Notes: generated from the sequence alone by a model not told the origin. A DNA stretch of 64,000 bases from Tubulanus polymorphus (GCF_964204645.1 NC_134034.1:14141962-14205961); one strand, 5' to 3'; positions 42,261 through 52,511 are shown, counted from the first letter of the stretch. Numbers and translations are program-made.

Positions 42261-45200
42261 ATGAGCTATTGCGACAGCGGGATGCGGGATGGGTCCATTT
42301 GTTACATATATCTTGAAATATCGAGCCGGGGATAGTTCCATCCTCGATACTTTACTGATTGAGGTTTTAGGGGTGTTTATAAAGGTTTATCGCCGTTTTT
42401 AATGATATCTGTAAAAAAAGAACTTGAAGATGCGACTACCCTCTCACTGGACGGGTCTATGTTTGTGATATCATTATAGAGACGGCGTCGCGCACGAGAT
42501 AATATGATACATGTGACTGCAGCATATCATTATGTAGAAATCATATGGAGGGCAAAATTCTCTCGATTCTATCGGGCGACGAACGTACAACGAACAGGTT
42601 CGTAGATGAGACTCCTTTGATATACGATTAGGCGCCATGTACCGGTCGGGGATGGGGGCAAGAGAAGCGAAATAAAGGCTCAAAGTTACTGATCAAATAA
42701 GTGTCCGAACTCAATCAAACATGTCAACTTGAACCCAGGTAGCGATTAATGTAGTCCGAGGTTTGACTTATACCACATGCGGACGCGCGTCTGGGGACGG
42801 GGGTATTTGGGATGTGACAAATGATTATTCCAGTTTTCCTGCTGTTCGTCCGCTATCCTAAGAAGGGAAAAGAAGGGCACCAAAAGACCATGCATCATCA
42901 ATCAGACCATAGTATAAAGAAATAATTAATATATTTCTATTTATTTCCATTAACACTACATAGACCTATATAAAATTGATTCTATAGTAAAAATGAGTTA
43001 GTTTTTGTATGGAAAGAAAATTTTGTGAAATTTGGTGTCAAATATGCGGACGCTGGAACCTGGGAAAAATCCTCTCCTTCAACAGCCAATGGCAAGTTAC
43101 AGAGTTCAAATCACGGACACAGAGTTTAATTCATTGAATAAATTTCATTCTATATTTCCCATAGATGATGCATAAGAAATAAGGTGCATTGAAACTCCAT
43201 TGATTATCAATTCAGAAAATAGATAAGGTTCCTCTAGGGGCACATAGGCCTATAGATATTGATATTGATGAAAGCAGAATGTAGCCTAAGCAATAATGAC
43301 ACTTTTAAGTAAATAATGCAAATATCTTTTCTTAATTTATAGCTTGATTCTGAAGAAAGGGGAGAACACAGTTATCATGACGGTTTTCATCATCATCTGT
43401 GCGGTCTGAAGTATCTAGGCGTCACCCGGGCTCAACATTACAGCCTCCAGTATCATCATTCGAGGTTAATTTTATATTTCTATGAAATATTTTGCTCAAA
43501 TAAATTCATTTCATTATCATATCAATGAAAATAAGTGTAGTTATTCATTTCAGTATGAAATTTGGCTCTGTTTTGAGGAATTACTATTTTTCCAGACATC
43601 GGATCCAAAAAGTCACCTTGCCATCACCATGACAACGCACCAGTCAAAACAAACAACAATCATTCAGAAATGAAGCCCTGTAGATTCTCAAATTTGGTTT
43701 GTAGTTTGTTTTTATTGGTTGAGTAGATTTTGAATGATGCAAAGTTTACTGGAGACACTGGTTCTACCCCAAAATCATCTCAGTACTGATGGTAAACTTC
43801 ACTGCCCCATCCCTGGAAGGTTTTTAGTCGCTCAGATTTTGTGATACAATGTGTTCAGATCAAAAAGAAGTTCACAATTCAAATTTCCGATAGATGGCGC
43901 CTGCGATATATAACTCATTGCCAATCGTCGCTATTAGCTTTTCCAGTAATTTAGTGGTTCAGCAAAATTCCAATAGGTGGCGAACATGTAACTAATGTAT
44001 GTGAAGTAAGACACCTTGGTTCATCATCTGATCAGAATCACTGGGTTTGAACCTGGGACATCGCAACACAGTCATTGGGTTCGAACCTGAGACATTCCTC
44101 CAAATCCTCCAATCAGCATGAAACATCACAGTCATTTAGAATCAATAATTCATTCATTTGACGCGCAGTCAATTTCAGGTGTAGACGTGTCGCAGGTTTC
44201 AGTTATTGAGATCCTCCTCCATTAGACTGAAAATAAATCAAACAACGTTCATTATAACATCATTAGAGCAATTCACAAAAATCATATCAAATATTCGATA
44301 TAAATAAGAGTAACTAAACAAACCTGATCTAAACATCACCTTCTTTTGAGTAGAATAAACAAAACTCTAGCGTTACGCCTACATCTGAAATAATACAAAA
44401 CACTGAAAATCATTATTTCTGCATTGGATACAAAATTGAAAAACAGGATTCAACAGGATTCAAAATGTTTTGAGTTCCAAGAATTTCCATGTTACCATTC
44501 TTTCCATGCAGGACTTTAAGGTAAATTTGCTATAGTGAAACTGGTTTGTAGAGGTCTGTATAGGAGATTAGGACCTTAAGAAATATCTACCTGAATTGAA
44601 GGATCTCTTGTTCACTTCATCGCCAAACAGTTATTCCGGCTTGAACTTCCTGGAACGGGGTTGAATGCTCCATCTGCATCGATAGTAATGGTTTATATTA
44701 GGGTTTGATATATTTTTACCGATTGTTTCTTTAATGATGACGGTTTTACTAGACGTCTATCAGTGATTGCTGCTGCTCGTCGTGGTTAAACCTGGTCGCC
44801 AGGAATGATCCACTAGTGCCATCCACTAGTGCACACCCCAAGGTGGCAAACAGTTATTCGATTTATCACAAATTGTCACTGCCTAGATATTTGTTTAATA
44901 TATTTCTTTGCTTGCACATGAACACGATTGGAAGGGGGCATGCATAAACCTGTCACGTTAGGGAAATCTGTGACTTAAGGCTTGTTTATGTCGACAAGCA
45001 ACGCGACACCTACCGACTCCTCCCGACGCAACTGGGTTTATCGCACATTAGCGGCAACTATAGCGGCCTACGAGAGGCCACCAGTTGCTGCTCTATCGGT
45101 TCGACCTAAGCCGGCTTGCGACGGCAACCCGGCGCCTACCGACTCGTCGCAAGCCGTATCCGGCTAGTTGCCCGTGTTCTACTCCGGCCTACGGTAGGCC

Positions 45201-45388
45201 AACAGTTGTTTTCGATCGCAGCCGAAATAAGCTCATCTGCGACGTGACGGAACTGAGCGCAAGGGTTCCAGCCAATAAGAGACCGCATATACATAGTACA
45301 AATTATCACCGCTAGTTAGCGTCATTCGTAATTAGTCATAAACTTTCAAAATTCAAGAATTTCGAAACGTAAACCAAACCTTCAGCAC

Positions 45389-45530
45389 GGCAGATGACTG
45401 GACCGAAGATTTAGAAGCGAATTGGTAGAATTATGGTGTGAGCGGCCATCTTATAATGATGTTGCTAGCACATTGTATTCAAAACAGAATCAGAGAGATA
45501 AAGATCTTAAAGGAATAGCGTTTCTAATAG
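45389..45530 (+). pseudogene. MADF / Myb-SANT-like domain remnant in the Harbinger-like element
   Basis: One frame reads DDWTEDLEA and then, after an apparent one-base loss at about 45420, the next frame continues as LVELWCERPSYNDVAST and LYSKQNQRDKDLKGIAF. This matches the usual opening of MADF/Myb-SANT-like DNA-binding domains: a Trp, an acidic helix, (L)IELW-x-ERPxxYDV, a Y-x-n-r-x-k-R spacing and an xxW/GIA end. Harbinger elements commonly encode such an accessory DNA-binding protein. About 45 residues remain and it is frameshifted, so non-functional here. Confidence 0.6.
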
Positions 45531-45742
45531 ATATATATTTCCCAATAATTCAAAATAAATCCAATTTATTCTCAAAATGCTTATCACGTGACCATTTGAG
45601 CAGTTGCAGTTGCTAGTAATCGCTACCGACATAAGCAGGGAAGCAACTGGGAGGATCTCATATCCCGCTAGTCGGCCTCAGTTGCTGCGAATCGGAGCGC
45701 AGTCGACATAAGCTGGGCTGCAATCGCGGTTGCTCTCAGTTG

Positions 45743-45914
45743 CGTCGGTAGGAGTCGGTAGGCGTCGGTAGGAGTCGGTAGGAGTCGGTAGGAGTCGGTA
45801 GGCGTCGGTAGGAGTCGGTAGGAGTCGGTGGGCGTCGGTAGGAGTTGGTAGGAGTCGGTAGGCGTCGGTAGGAGTCGGTAGGCGTCGGTAGGAGTCGGTA
45901 GGAGTCAGTAGGCG
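45743..45914. repeat. GGAGTCGGTA/GGCGTCGGTA minisatellite
   Basis: About 17 copies of a 10-bp unit, ggMgtcggta. The unit is the complement of the inner TIR phrase tacc-gactcc, so the array grew out of the element's own right terminal region. Confidence 0.9.
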
Positions 45915-45949
45915 TCGCGTTGCTTGTCGACATAAGCCAGCCTTTAGGG

Positions 45950-46815
45950 TTAGAGTTGGGGACCCCCCCTTAGCATTGGGGCTATAGTTACGGTACCGTT
46001 TTTGGTGCTATTTCGAATTTTTTAAATAATTTTAGGAATATTTTCTGGGAACTAATACCGCTGTGATGTTGTGCTCGAACCCGGGATCCAAACATAAATC
46101 ATATGATATGTATTGGTCGAATTGCAGCTGTTGTCACCGGTATCAGCGCAACTATTGATGCTTGATCTTATTGTTTATTTACTGTTAATAGTTATTTCAC
46201 AGATCGAATCGATCCCGCTGATCCGTTGTTGCATTAGCCGCCTCAACCCCCCCCCCTCCCCCACATAAGAAAGGTTAGGGTTAAAACCCCAGATAGGGTT
46301 CAACCCCCCACATAAGAAACTATAGTTAGTAAGTTTTAATGAATACGGCTGCAGGTTGACAGTAAGATCGGCGACCAATAACTGATCCCTAGCCGACGGG
46401 TGGTAAGGGCGAGTCAATATTTATATCCTGTGTCTAACAGTTTGTATATTAAGAATTTCCATTAAATTGCTAGGAAAACACTTTATTCTTTGGAATTTCT
46501 AAGAACGAGAACAGTTTTCACCGTTTTGTATCGAAATTGTCCTTAATGTCATGTATCACGTGATATAACAATGTTCATCGATGATCAAACCTGTTACTAT
46601 CAACAGCAACAGCAGCAGCAGCAGCAGCAGCAGCTGTCATACTGTTATTATTCGTTAATCAGGATGCAATAATTATTTACAGTAAATAAACAATATTATA
46701 TGGCGTCAATGATGACAACACTCTCTCGGGTAACAGCTGGAAGCATTGAATTCATGAATGTATAAATAAGTAAATAACTTTCAGACAATTCAAATGATTG
46801 TAGATCGAGATTACA
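45950..46815. other. Intergenic region between the transposon and the secreted-protein gene
   Basis: No supported ORF. Holds a short GGGTTAGGGTT-like imperfect inverted pair (46250-46320), a CAG run at 46601-46634 and a poly-C tract (46249-46262). It is the presumed promoter region of the next gene; no clear TATA box is assigned. Confidence 0.45.
46601..46634 (+). repeat. CAG trinucleotide tract
   Basis: Caacagcaacag followed by about eight CAG triplets. Not in a supported reading frame. Confidence 0.9.
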
Positions 46816-46818
46816 AAC

Positions 46819-48179
46819 ATGTCGTTCCTTGTCGGGTAAGTGATGGATATAGATTAAATAATGATAACATTTCAAATTGAACATGATTATTATTATTATT
46901 ATTCTAATATTACAATAGGAGATGCTTGTTAGTATTATTGACCGTATTCCTAATGATCCATTCTTCATCGCAGACGTATGAGTTGGAGGTTCCTGCTAAC
47001 AGTAAGTAGTTCAACTTTTATCATGTATATGTCAGGAGGAGAGGAGAGTGAAGAGGGGGAGAGGAGAGGAGGGAGGGAATGAGGAAAGGGAGAGAGGATT
47101 GGGAGAGATTTATTTCTATATAACAGTGTGGTTTAATTATATTTACAGCTCCATACAGTTACTGTTCAGTGAAAAGTGCAACCGGACCTGGCAAACAGAT
47201 ACTATACACATCTAATGATACCGACTTCACTTATTTCTATGATTTACGAGTTGGAAAGCTACCCGGATTGAGATATCAGGTGACTATTTTTGGTCGCTTT
47301 AATATAAACTCAGAAACGGGAAATCCTCAAGTTGATGCAGTTTATATAGTAGTATATCCACCATCATCCTACCGTGGTTATCGCTATGCTTGGTATTATA
47401 TCATTCACAACGATGGCGAAGTTAGATTCGTAAGTAAAGCTATAAATATCTACGCCGCCTCAACCCCTTCCCATCTCCTCCTCCCTTCTCCCCTCTCCCT
47501 CCCCTCTCCCCCACCCTTCTCCCCTCCCCTCTCCTCCGCCCCTCTCTCTCTCCCCTCTTCTCCATCCCTCCCCTCTCCTCCGCCCTTCCCCTCCCCTCTC
47601 CCTCCCCTCTCCCCCACCCTTCTCCCCTCCCCTCCCCTCCGCCCTTCTCCCCTCTCCCTCCCCTCTCCCCCACCCTTCTCCCCTCCCCTCCCCTCCGCCC
47701 TTCTCCCCTCTCCCTCCCCTCTCCCCCACCCTTCTCCCCTCCCCTCTCCTCCGCCCCTCTCTCTCCCCTCTTCTCCATCCCTCCCCTCTCCTCCGCCCTT
47801 CCCCTCCCCTCTCCTCCTCCCCTCTCCTCCATCCCTCTCCTCCGCGCCGCCCATCTCCTCCATCCCTCCCCTCTCCTCCGCCCCTCTTTATCCACGTTCG
47901 GTTAAGTATTGCATATGTATTTATTTTTAGAATCAGATACATTTATCGATGATATCACTGTCTGATTTAATAGAAACAGCTGAACCGAGAAATAGATTCA
48001 AGGAACGCCATCAAGCACCATTAAAGATGATATATGGATTAAGTACTGGTCAATACGGTATAATGAGCAAAAAGGGACATTTCCGTGTAATATTCGATAC
48101 GAATAAACGAATTATAAAATTAAAAATGGCTGCTATTAGTGGATTTACGGGCACAGCTGAAGGTACAGCCAGTAACTAA
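46819..48179 (+). CDS. Small secreted protein, four exons, family unknown
   Basis: Exons by splice consensus and phase: 46819-46835 (ATG, MSFLVG), 46919-47001, 47149-47429, 47931-48179 (stop). All junctions keep one frame, giving 209 residues. The split N-terminus joins into a signal peptide, MSFLVGRCLLVLLTVFLMI, with a likely cut after HSSSQ. The mature part has one Cys near its start (SYC), many Tyr and aromatic residues (YFYDLRVGKLPG; YRGYRYAWYYI) and alternating hydrophobics suggesting a beta-rich fold. The last exon holds a basic stretch (FDTNKRIIKLKM). AATAAA occurs at 48196 and 48307. Intron 3 carries a CT-rich minisatellite. I do not recognise the family. Confidence 0.7.
47459..47890. 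repeat. CT-rich minisatellite in intron 3 of the secreted-protein gene
   Basis: Irregular copies of 'cccctctccctcccctctcccccacccttct' and 'ccatccctcccctctcctccgcc'. It starts about 29 bp after the donor at 47430 and ends about 40 bp before the acceptor at 47930. Long Glu/Gly/Arg-rich minus-strand ORFs and Pro/Ser-rich plus-strand ORFs here are artefacts of purine/pyrimidine asymmetry. Confidence 0.9.
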
Positions 48180-48199
48180 ACAATATTCGGTGTCTAATA

Positions 48200-48590
48200 A
48201 ATTTCTATTGTATTTTCGATTACAGATTCATTTGTTTCTATTTAACAGGTGCTTGTGTTACGGGAACACACCATCCAATGTTCTAAATTGTGAAGATCAC
48301 GTGATCAATAAAATTAATCATATTGATCAAAATAAATTGTGGTGATTTTTCTAGTTTTTAGTCATTATTTGTCAGGGCTAACTCTCTCAATTCCTGTGGT
48401 GTAGTCGATTCGGGTCTATTGAATATCTTCTATGACTTGGGTGTGAAACGAGCTCAGCTGAGGAGGAAGCGTAGTTCGACCTTGATGGACTTGGACGGGG
48501 ACAGGCTGGATCTGGGTCGAGTTTAACAAGGAAGGATTTGTGGTGAACGTGAACCATGGAGAACCGGAGTGGCACTCCCCCAACCCCCAA
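48200..48590. other. 3' region of the secreted-protein gene and a fragment of unknown origin
   Basis: 48200-48350 holds the 3' UTR candidates. 48400-48560 is GC-richer, and one plus-strand frame reads DSGLLNIFYDLGVKRAQLRR without an obvious match I can name. It could be a short decayed coding or transposon fragment. Confidence 0.35.
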
Positions 48591-48593
48591 GGG

Positions 48594-49216
48594 GGCGGAT
48601 CTAGGATTTTTCAAATGGGGTGGCTAACAAAACGTAATGAAGAGACTGCGACTAGCGAGCCGCCTAGCGGCGAAGTCCGAGCGACCGAAGGTCACAAGAC
48701 GTGGGGAGCTCGAGGGGGTGTCCCTCTGGACATTTAGAAAGTTTTGAAAAATCCTCGGAAAAATAGTGCAATTTGAGCATTTGTGGGATGGTTTCAGTGA
48801 AAATTATGACACCCTGCTGAGCCGTGGCCAGGATGAGGTGTCGATTATTTTAATGAGATGATTGGGGGAAGCTTAGCAGGTCATTTTTCAAACATTTGTC
48901 ATCATAATTTACAATTTGTCATGGTCTGGTGTTGGAGATTTTTTTGACACAGATCGGGAAAAAGTCAATTTTGATTGGGAAAATGACCGTTTATCGGATA
49001 CAGATACGGCCAAGCGGAATGGCTGGAGTACGAGCATACGGCGTCAATACAAAGTCACAACGCTACTGTTAGTTCTGATTCTGAGGCAGCTAACATTCTT
49101 ATTTCATCTTCTTAGATATATACTATTTACCCGAAAAAGCCCCCTATGAAAATTTTTTGGAAGGCATTTGAGGGGCTGACTAGCCACCCTATTCACCCCC
49201 CCCCCTTAGATCCCCC
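48594..49216. mobile_element. Non-autonomous TIR element, ~620 bp
   Basis: The left end reads GGCGGATCTAGGATTTTTCA, then AATGGGGTGGCTAACAAAA. The complement of the right end reads GGGGGATCTAAGGGGG, then TGAATAGGGTGGCTAGTC. So the termini are imperfect inverted repeats of about 38 bp sharing GGATCTA and GGGTGGCTA. No transposase ORF is inside. Confidence 0.65.
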
Positions 49217-49560
49217 GGAGGTAGCATGCCTGGGGCAGCCCTATGAAGACACGCCACAGTAAATAAAAAAATTCCTCCCTTAATAAAAAATTACAAAAAA
49301 TCATATTTTCAATCTTTTTCGCTCCTTTCAATTTAGTCACGAGTTTTTATCATAGGCCCAGGCCCGAGTGACATCAGTGGGTCGGTGTGAAAGAGCCACA
49401 GACATTTTAAGAAAATGAGGAAACCCTTCTAAACTGTAATGAGATTATCGGTGGATCAGCGGTAGCCGTGCGCTAGTGAATGGCGTACAAGTCACTTATT
49501 CAGGGTTCGAACCTACATAACCTGTGCTGGCGCTGCATGTCAGTCAGGTGACTGGTCAAA
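49217..49560. other. Intergenic region upstream of the MRH gene with tRNA-like segment
   Basis: 49449-49515 on the plus strand reads GTGGATCAGCGGTAGCCGTG ... CAGGGTTCGAACCTAC, which has A-box-like and B-box-like motifs at roughly tRNA spacing. No acceptor stem pairing is seen, so it is probably a SINE head. The region also holds the likely promoter of the MRH gene. Confidence 0.4.
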
Positions 49561-51717
49561 ATGGCGGCTCCCATCGTGAACTGTTATATATTGTATACTT
49601 TGCTGAATATTTTGTTGTTTGTGACGTGTAACAAGGCTCCTGTTCCTGTTATTTGTGCTCCATTAGGATACGATGTGAAAAATCTATCAGCGTTAGTTTC
49701 AATGCCCTCACTTTCTAATAAACAACAGTATCAGGCCTTAAACCATATAGTCATTAAGTTTAGTTACCTACCCGTAGACGTAGTTGGTGGTAAGCTTTTT
49801 ATAATCGGATGGGCTTATGTGGTTTGTGAAAATATCCGATCGTGAAACTAAATCACGGACAGGTTACTGACTAGCCTAAGCCAGTAACTGCGCAATATGA
49901 TTCTAATTGATTGATCGGTATGACTGCACTTAAGGTGTCCCTAATGGTTATGTACCTAACCTTACCATAACACTATTCGGTAAAAGTGCAGATGCGCACC
50001 TCTCGTGGTTGACGCAATCCGCTGAATGACAGAATCCAGGCTTAAATCTTTCTACTCTCTCTAGTGTAGATATCTTAAAATTAGCCAATGGCAATGTACT
50101 GAATTGCTGATGACATTTTGAACCTGAAACAATGATATTTCATGTAATTGATTGAACCGTTTAAGCGGAGAGGTGCAGATCTGCACTAGCGCCACCCAGT
50201 GGATAGGTGACCCAAACTGCAGTTAGACCGATTGATCTATGCCGCCGGGGACGAGATGCAAAATCATTAACTGCGATCAATAAATTATGAGTACGTGATA
50301 AAACAAGCAGCAGCAGCAGCAGCAGCAGCAGCTAGGGTTAGCTCCTGCGTCGTTGGTGAATTAAATTGATTATTTAATTCTCGACATCTTGTACTTAACA
50401 ATCATGTTTTGTTGAGGTATTATCCCCTAATAACAAATTGTATTGGAAATATAAATGACCTCTTGCAGTAATTTGTTGGTATATTTTTGCAGGGTCCGTT
50501 ATTGGTATTTTGATTCACCTGGAGATAAATGTGTTACGAATAGCAGTAAAACATGTCGATTTTATACTGCGTTCTGTAAACAATTACCCAATCAATTGTC
50601 TACAAACTGTACTGACTCAAGCGTCTGTCTTCAACAAACAGCTCCACCAAATACAGCTTATAAAATAGCTACTTATAAATACAATCCATTCAATCATTTA
50701 GGTAAGTTTTCATCAAGACTGTGGGTTAGCTATACTGTGGGTTAGCTATTCTGTGGGTTAGCTAGACTGTGGGTTAGCCAGACTGTGGGTTAGCCAGACT
50801 GTGGGTTAGCCAGACTGTGGGTTAGCTAGACTGTGGGTTAGCTAGAATGTGGGTTAGCCAGACTGTGGGTTAGCCAGACTGTGGGTTAGCTATTCTGTGG
50901 GTTAGCTAGACTGTGGGTTAGCCAGACTGTGGGTTAGCCAGACTGTGGGTTAGCCAGACTGTGGGTTAGCCAGACTGTGGGTTAGCTAGAATGTGGGTTA
51001 GCCAGACTGTGGGTTAGCCAGACTGTGGGTTAGCCAGACTGTGGGTTAGCTAGAATGTGGGTTAGCCAGACTGTGGGTTAGCCAGACTGTGGGTTAGCCA
51101 GACTGTGGGTTAGCCAGACTGTGGGTTAGCTATTCTGTGGGTTAGCTAGACTGTGGGTTAGCTATACTGTGGGTTAGCTATACTGTGGGTTAGCTATTCT
51201 GTGGGTTAGCTAGACTGTGGGTTAGCCAGACTGTGGGTTAGCCAGACTGTGGGTTAGCTAGAATGTGGGTTAGCTAGAATGTGGACTAGCTAGAATGTGG
51301 GTTCGCCCTAGTTTACCCAGTCCTGGTAGTGGTTGTCTCTGCTGAGATCTACTACAATCCTAGTCTACATCAGACTCCCAGTTTTAGAGTCACATCGATT
51401 TAAAAGTATTGAGAAAATGTTGTTTCATGTCTTAGTGGTCTGTGGTACATCAGACAGTAAGGTTCTTGATGAAAACCCTGGTTGTGGATGATTAATTTTT
51501 ATTGATATTTTTCATTGTAGAAGTGAATGGATTTAATGCAGATTTCCAGAATGGACAGGAAATCTCATTGTCCGGACAGCAAAAATGTAATCTATCAATT
51601 CTATACAGATTTCATTGTAACTCGAAGGCTGAATGGAATCCTAAAATATCTGATGGAAAATCAGGAGCTTCGATTCCAGGTCCAATAGATATTCAATTCA
51701 ACAGAGCTGATTGTAAG
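49561..51717 (+). CDS. MRH (mannose-6-phosphate receptor homology) domain protein, partial
   Basis: Exon 1 (49561-49789) starts in an AAAATGGCGGCTCC context and encodes a signal peptide (MAAPIVNCYILYTLLNILLF). Then comes CAPLGYDVKNLSALVSMP, the C-x-YDL-xxL opening typical of MRH domains. Exon 2 (50493-50701) continues with YWYFDSPGDKCVT and CRFYTAFCK. Exon 3 (51521-51717) has GQEISLSGQQKCNLSILYRF followed by HCNSK, matching the MRH 'Y/L-xxG-xx-C-xxx-RST-xIxFxC' core, and ends DCK. The last Cys pair and any TM segment are not found in the window. Exon 2 to exon 3 phase fits (1 to 1). Exon 1 as drawn leaves 1 nt while exon 2 needs 2, so a small exon is missing or a junction is misplaced. Such proteins act in lysosomal sorting or the secretory pathway. 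Confidence 0.65.
49926..50232 (-). mobile_element. MITE-like element, relative of 11228-11365, inverted
   Basis: The left end is the complement of the 3' end of the 11228-11365 element (gactgcacttaaggtgtccctaatgg). The right end is the complement of its 5' end (ggataggtgacccaaactgcagtt). The interior is about 170 bp longer. It lies in intron 1 of the MRH gene. Confidence 0.65.
50305..50332 (+). repeat. CAG trinucleotide tract in MRH intron 1
   Basis: About nine GCA/CAG triplets, not within an exon. Confidence 0.9.
50718..51305 (+). repeat. 16-bp minisatellite in MRH intron 2 (GACTGTGGGTTAGCCA)
   Basis: About 36 copies starting 16 bp after the donor at 50702. Variants are gctaga, gccaga, gctata and gctatt. 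Each copy contains GGGTTAG, a telomere-like heptamer, but the period is 16 bp. Confidence 0.95.
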
Positions 51718-52290
51718 GTAAGTCAGCTGGCTGGTCGACTGGTCAGTGCGTACCGGTCCTACTGGTATAAGTCAGCTGGCTGGTCGACCGGTCAGTGCGT
51801 ACCGGTCCTACTGGTATAAGTCAGCTGGCTGGTCGACCGGTCAGTGCGTACCGGTCCTACTGGTATAAGTCAGCTGACTGGTCGACTGGTCAGTGCGTAC
51901 CGGTCCTACTGGTACAAGTCAGCTGACTGGTCGACCGGTCAGTGCGTACCGGTCCTACTGGTATAAGTCAGCTGACTGGTCGACTGGTCAGTGCGTACCG
52001 GTCCTACTGGTATAAGTCAGCTGGCTGGTCGACCGGTCAGTGCGTACCGGTCCTACTGGTATAAGTCAGCTGACTGGTCGACTGGTCAGTGCGTACCGGT
52101 CCTACTGGTATAAGTCAGCTGACTGGTCGACTGGTCAGTGCGTACCGGTCCTACTGGTATAAGTCAGCTGGCTGGTCGACCGGTCAGTGCGTACCGGTCC
52201 TACTGGTATAAGTCAGCTGACTGGTCGACTGGTCAGTGCGTACCGGTCCTACTGGTACAAGTCAGCTGACTGGTCGACTGGTCTGTGCTA
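51718..52290 (+). repeat. 49-bp minisatellite starting at the MRH exon 3 donor
   Basis: About 11.7 copies of a 49-bp unit (taagtcagctggctggtcga / ccggtcagtgcgtaccggtc / ctactggta). The first copy includes the splice donor itself (AAG|GTAAGTCAG). Later copies carry GGTATAAGTCAG or GGTACAAGTCAG in its place, so the donor sequence has been amplified in altered form. Confidence 0.93.
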
Positions 52291-52379
52291 CAGGAATGGA
52301 GGGGGTTCGTATGCGGCGTTTAACACATTCTAAATATTCTAGATTCAGATTCTGATTCTAATTTTGATTTTGATTTCAG

Positions 52380-52511
52380 GCGCGTTTTTAATCCCTTACA
52401 CGATTATGTTGGCGTTTGTTGGAATTCCATTGTTTTATATGGAATTAGCTCTGGGTCAGTTCGCGTCTGAGGGTCCAATTACTGTATGGAAAATGGCTCC
52501 ACTGTTAAAAG
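52380..52511 (+). CDS. SLC6 sodium/chloride-dependent neurotransmitter transporter, single exon
   Basis: A 132-bp open exon lies between ttttgatttcag and AAAAG|GTAAAG. Translation gives (G)[20 protein letters not shown], then [23 protein letters not shown](G). This is the TM2 region of SLC6 transporters, with the hallmark GIPLF-x-MEL-x-x-GQ, and the phase-1 start after the conserved Gly is usual for this family. No other SLC6 exon (for example the TM1 NVWRFPY exon upstream) is seen nearby. It may belong to a gene whose other exons are far away, or be a shuffled single exon. Confidence 0.8.

Larger units (their letters stand above)
34805..44760. repeat. Tandem segmental duplication, unit 3 (head plus alpha)
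   Basis: It repeats the head (34805-39640), MITE (39666-39841), module (40109-41446) and alpha segment (41446 onward, matching 7330-10400). From about 44420 the match to unit 1 (10330-11090) becomes patchy, and it is lost shortly before the Harbinger-like element at 44978. No beta segment is present, so this looks like the right-hand edge of the array. Confidence 0.9.
44978..45943. mobile_element. PIF/Harbinger-like non-autonomous DNA transposon
   Basis: Terminal inverted repeats of about 45 bp: the left end starts AGGCTTGTTTATGTCGACAA, and the complement of the right end starts AGGCTGGCTTATGTCGACAA. They continue similarly through GCAACGCGACRCCTACYGACTCC. The element is flanked on both sides by TTA (44975-44977 and 45944-45946). 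TTA fits the 3-bp TWA target duplication of the PIF/Harbinger superfamily. Total 966 bp. No transposase (DDE) ORF is present; one MADF-like fragment remains inside. A minisatellite built from the right TIR's inner part fills 45743-45914. Confidence 0.8.

Noticed and set aside
47440-47942. Three overlapping Glu/Gly/Arg-rich minus-strand ORFs
   Set aside because: They lie wholly in the CT-rich intronic minisatellite of a plus-strand gene; composition artefact.
50718-51305. Interstitial telomere because of repeated GGGTTAG
   Set aside because: The repeat period is 16 bp and includes non-telomeric CCAGACTGT; it is a minisatellite.
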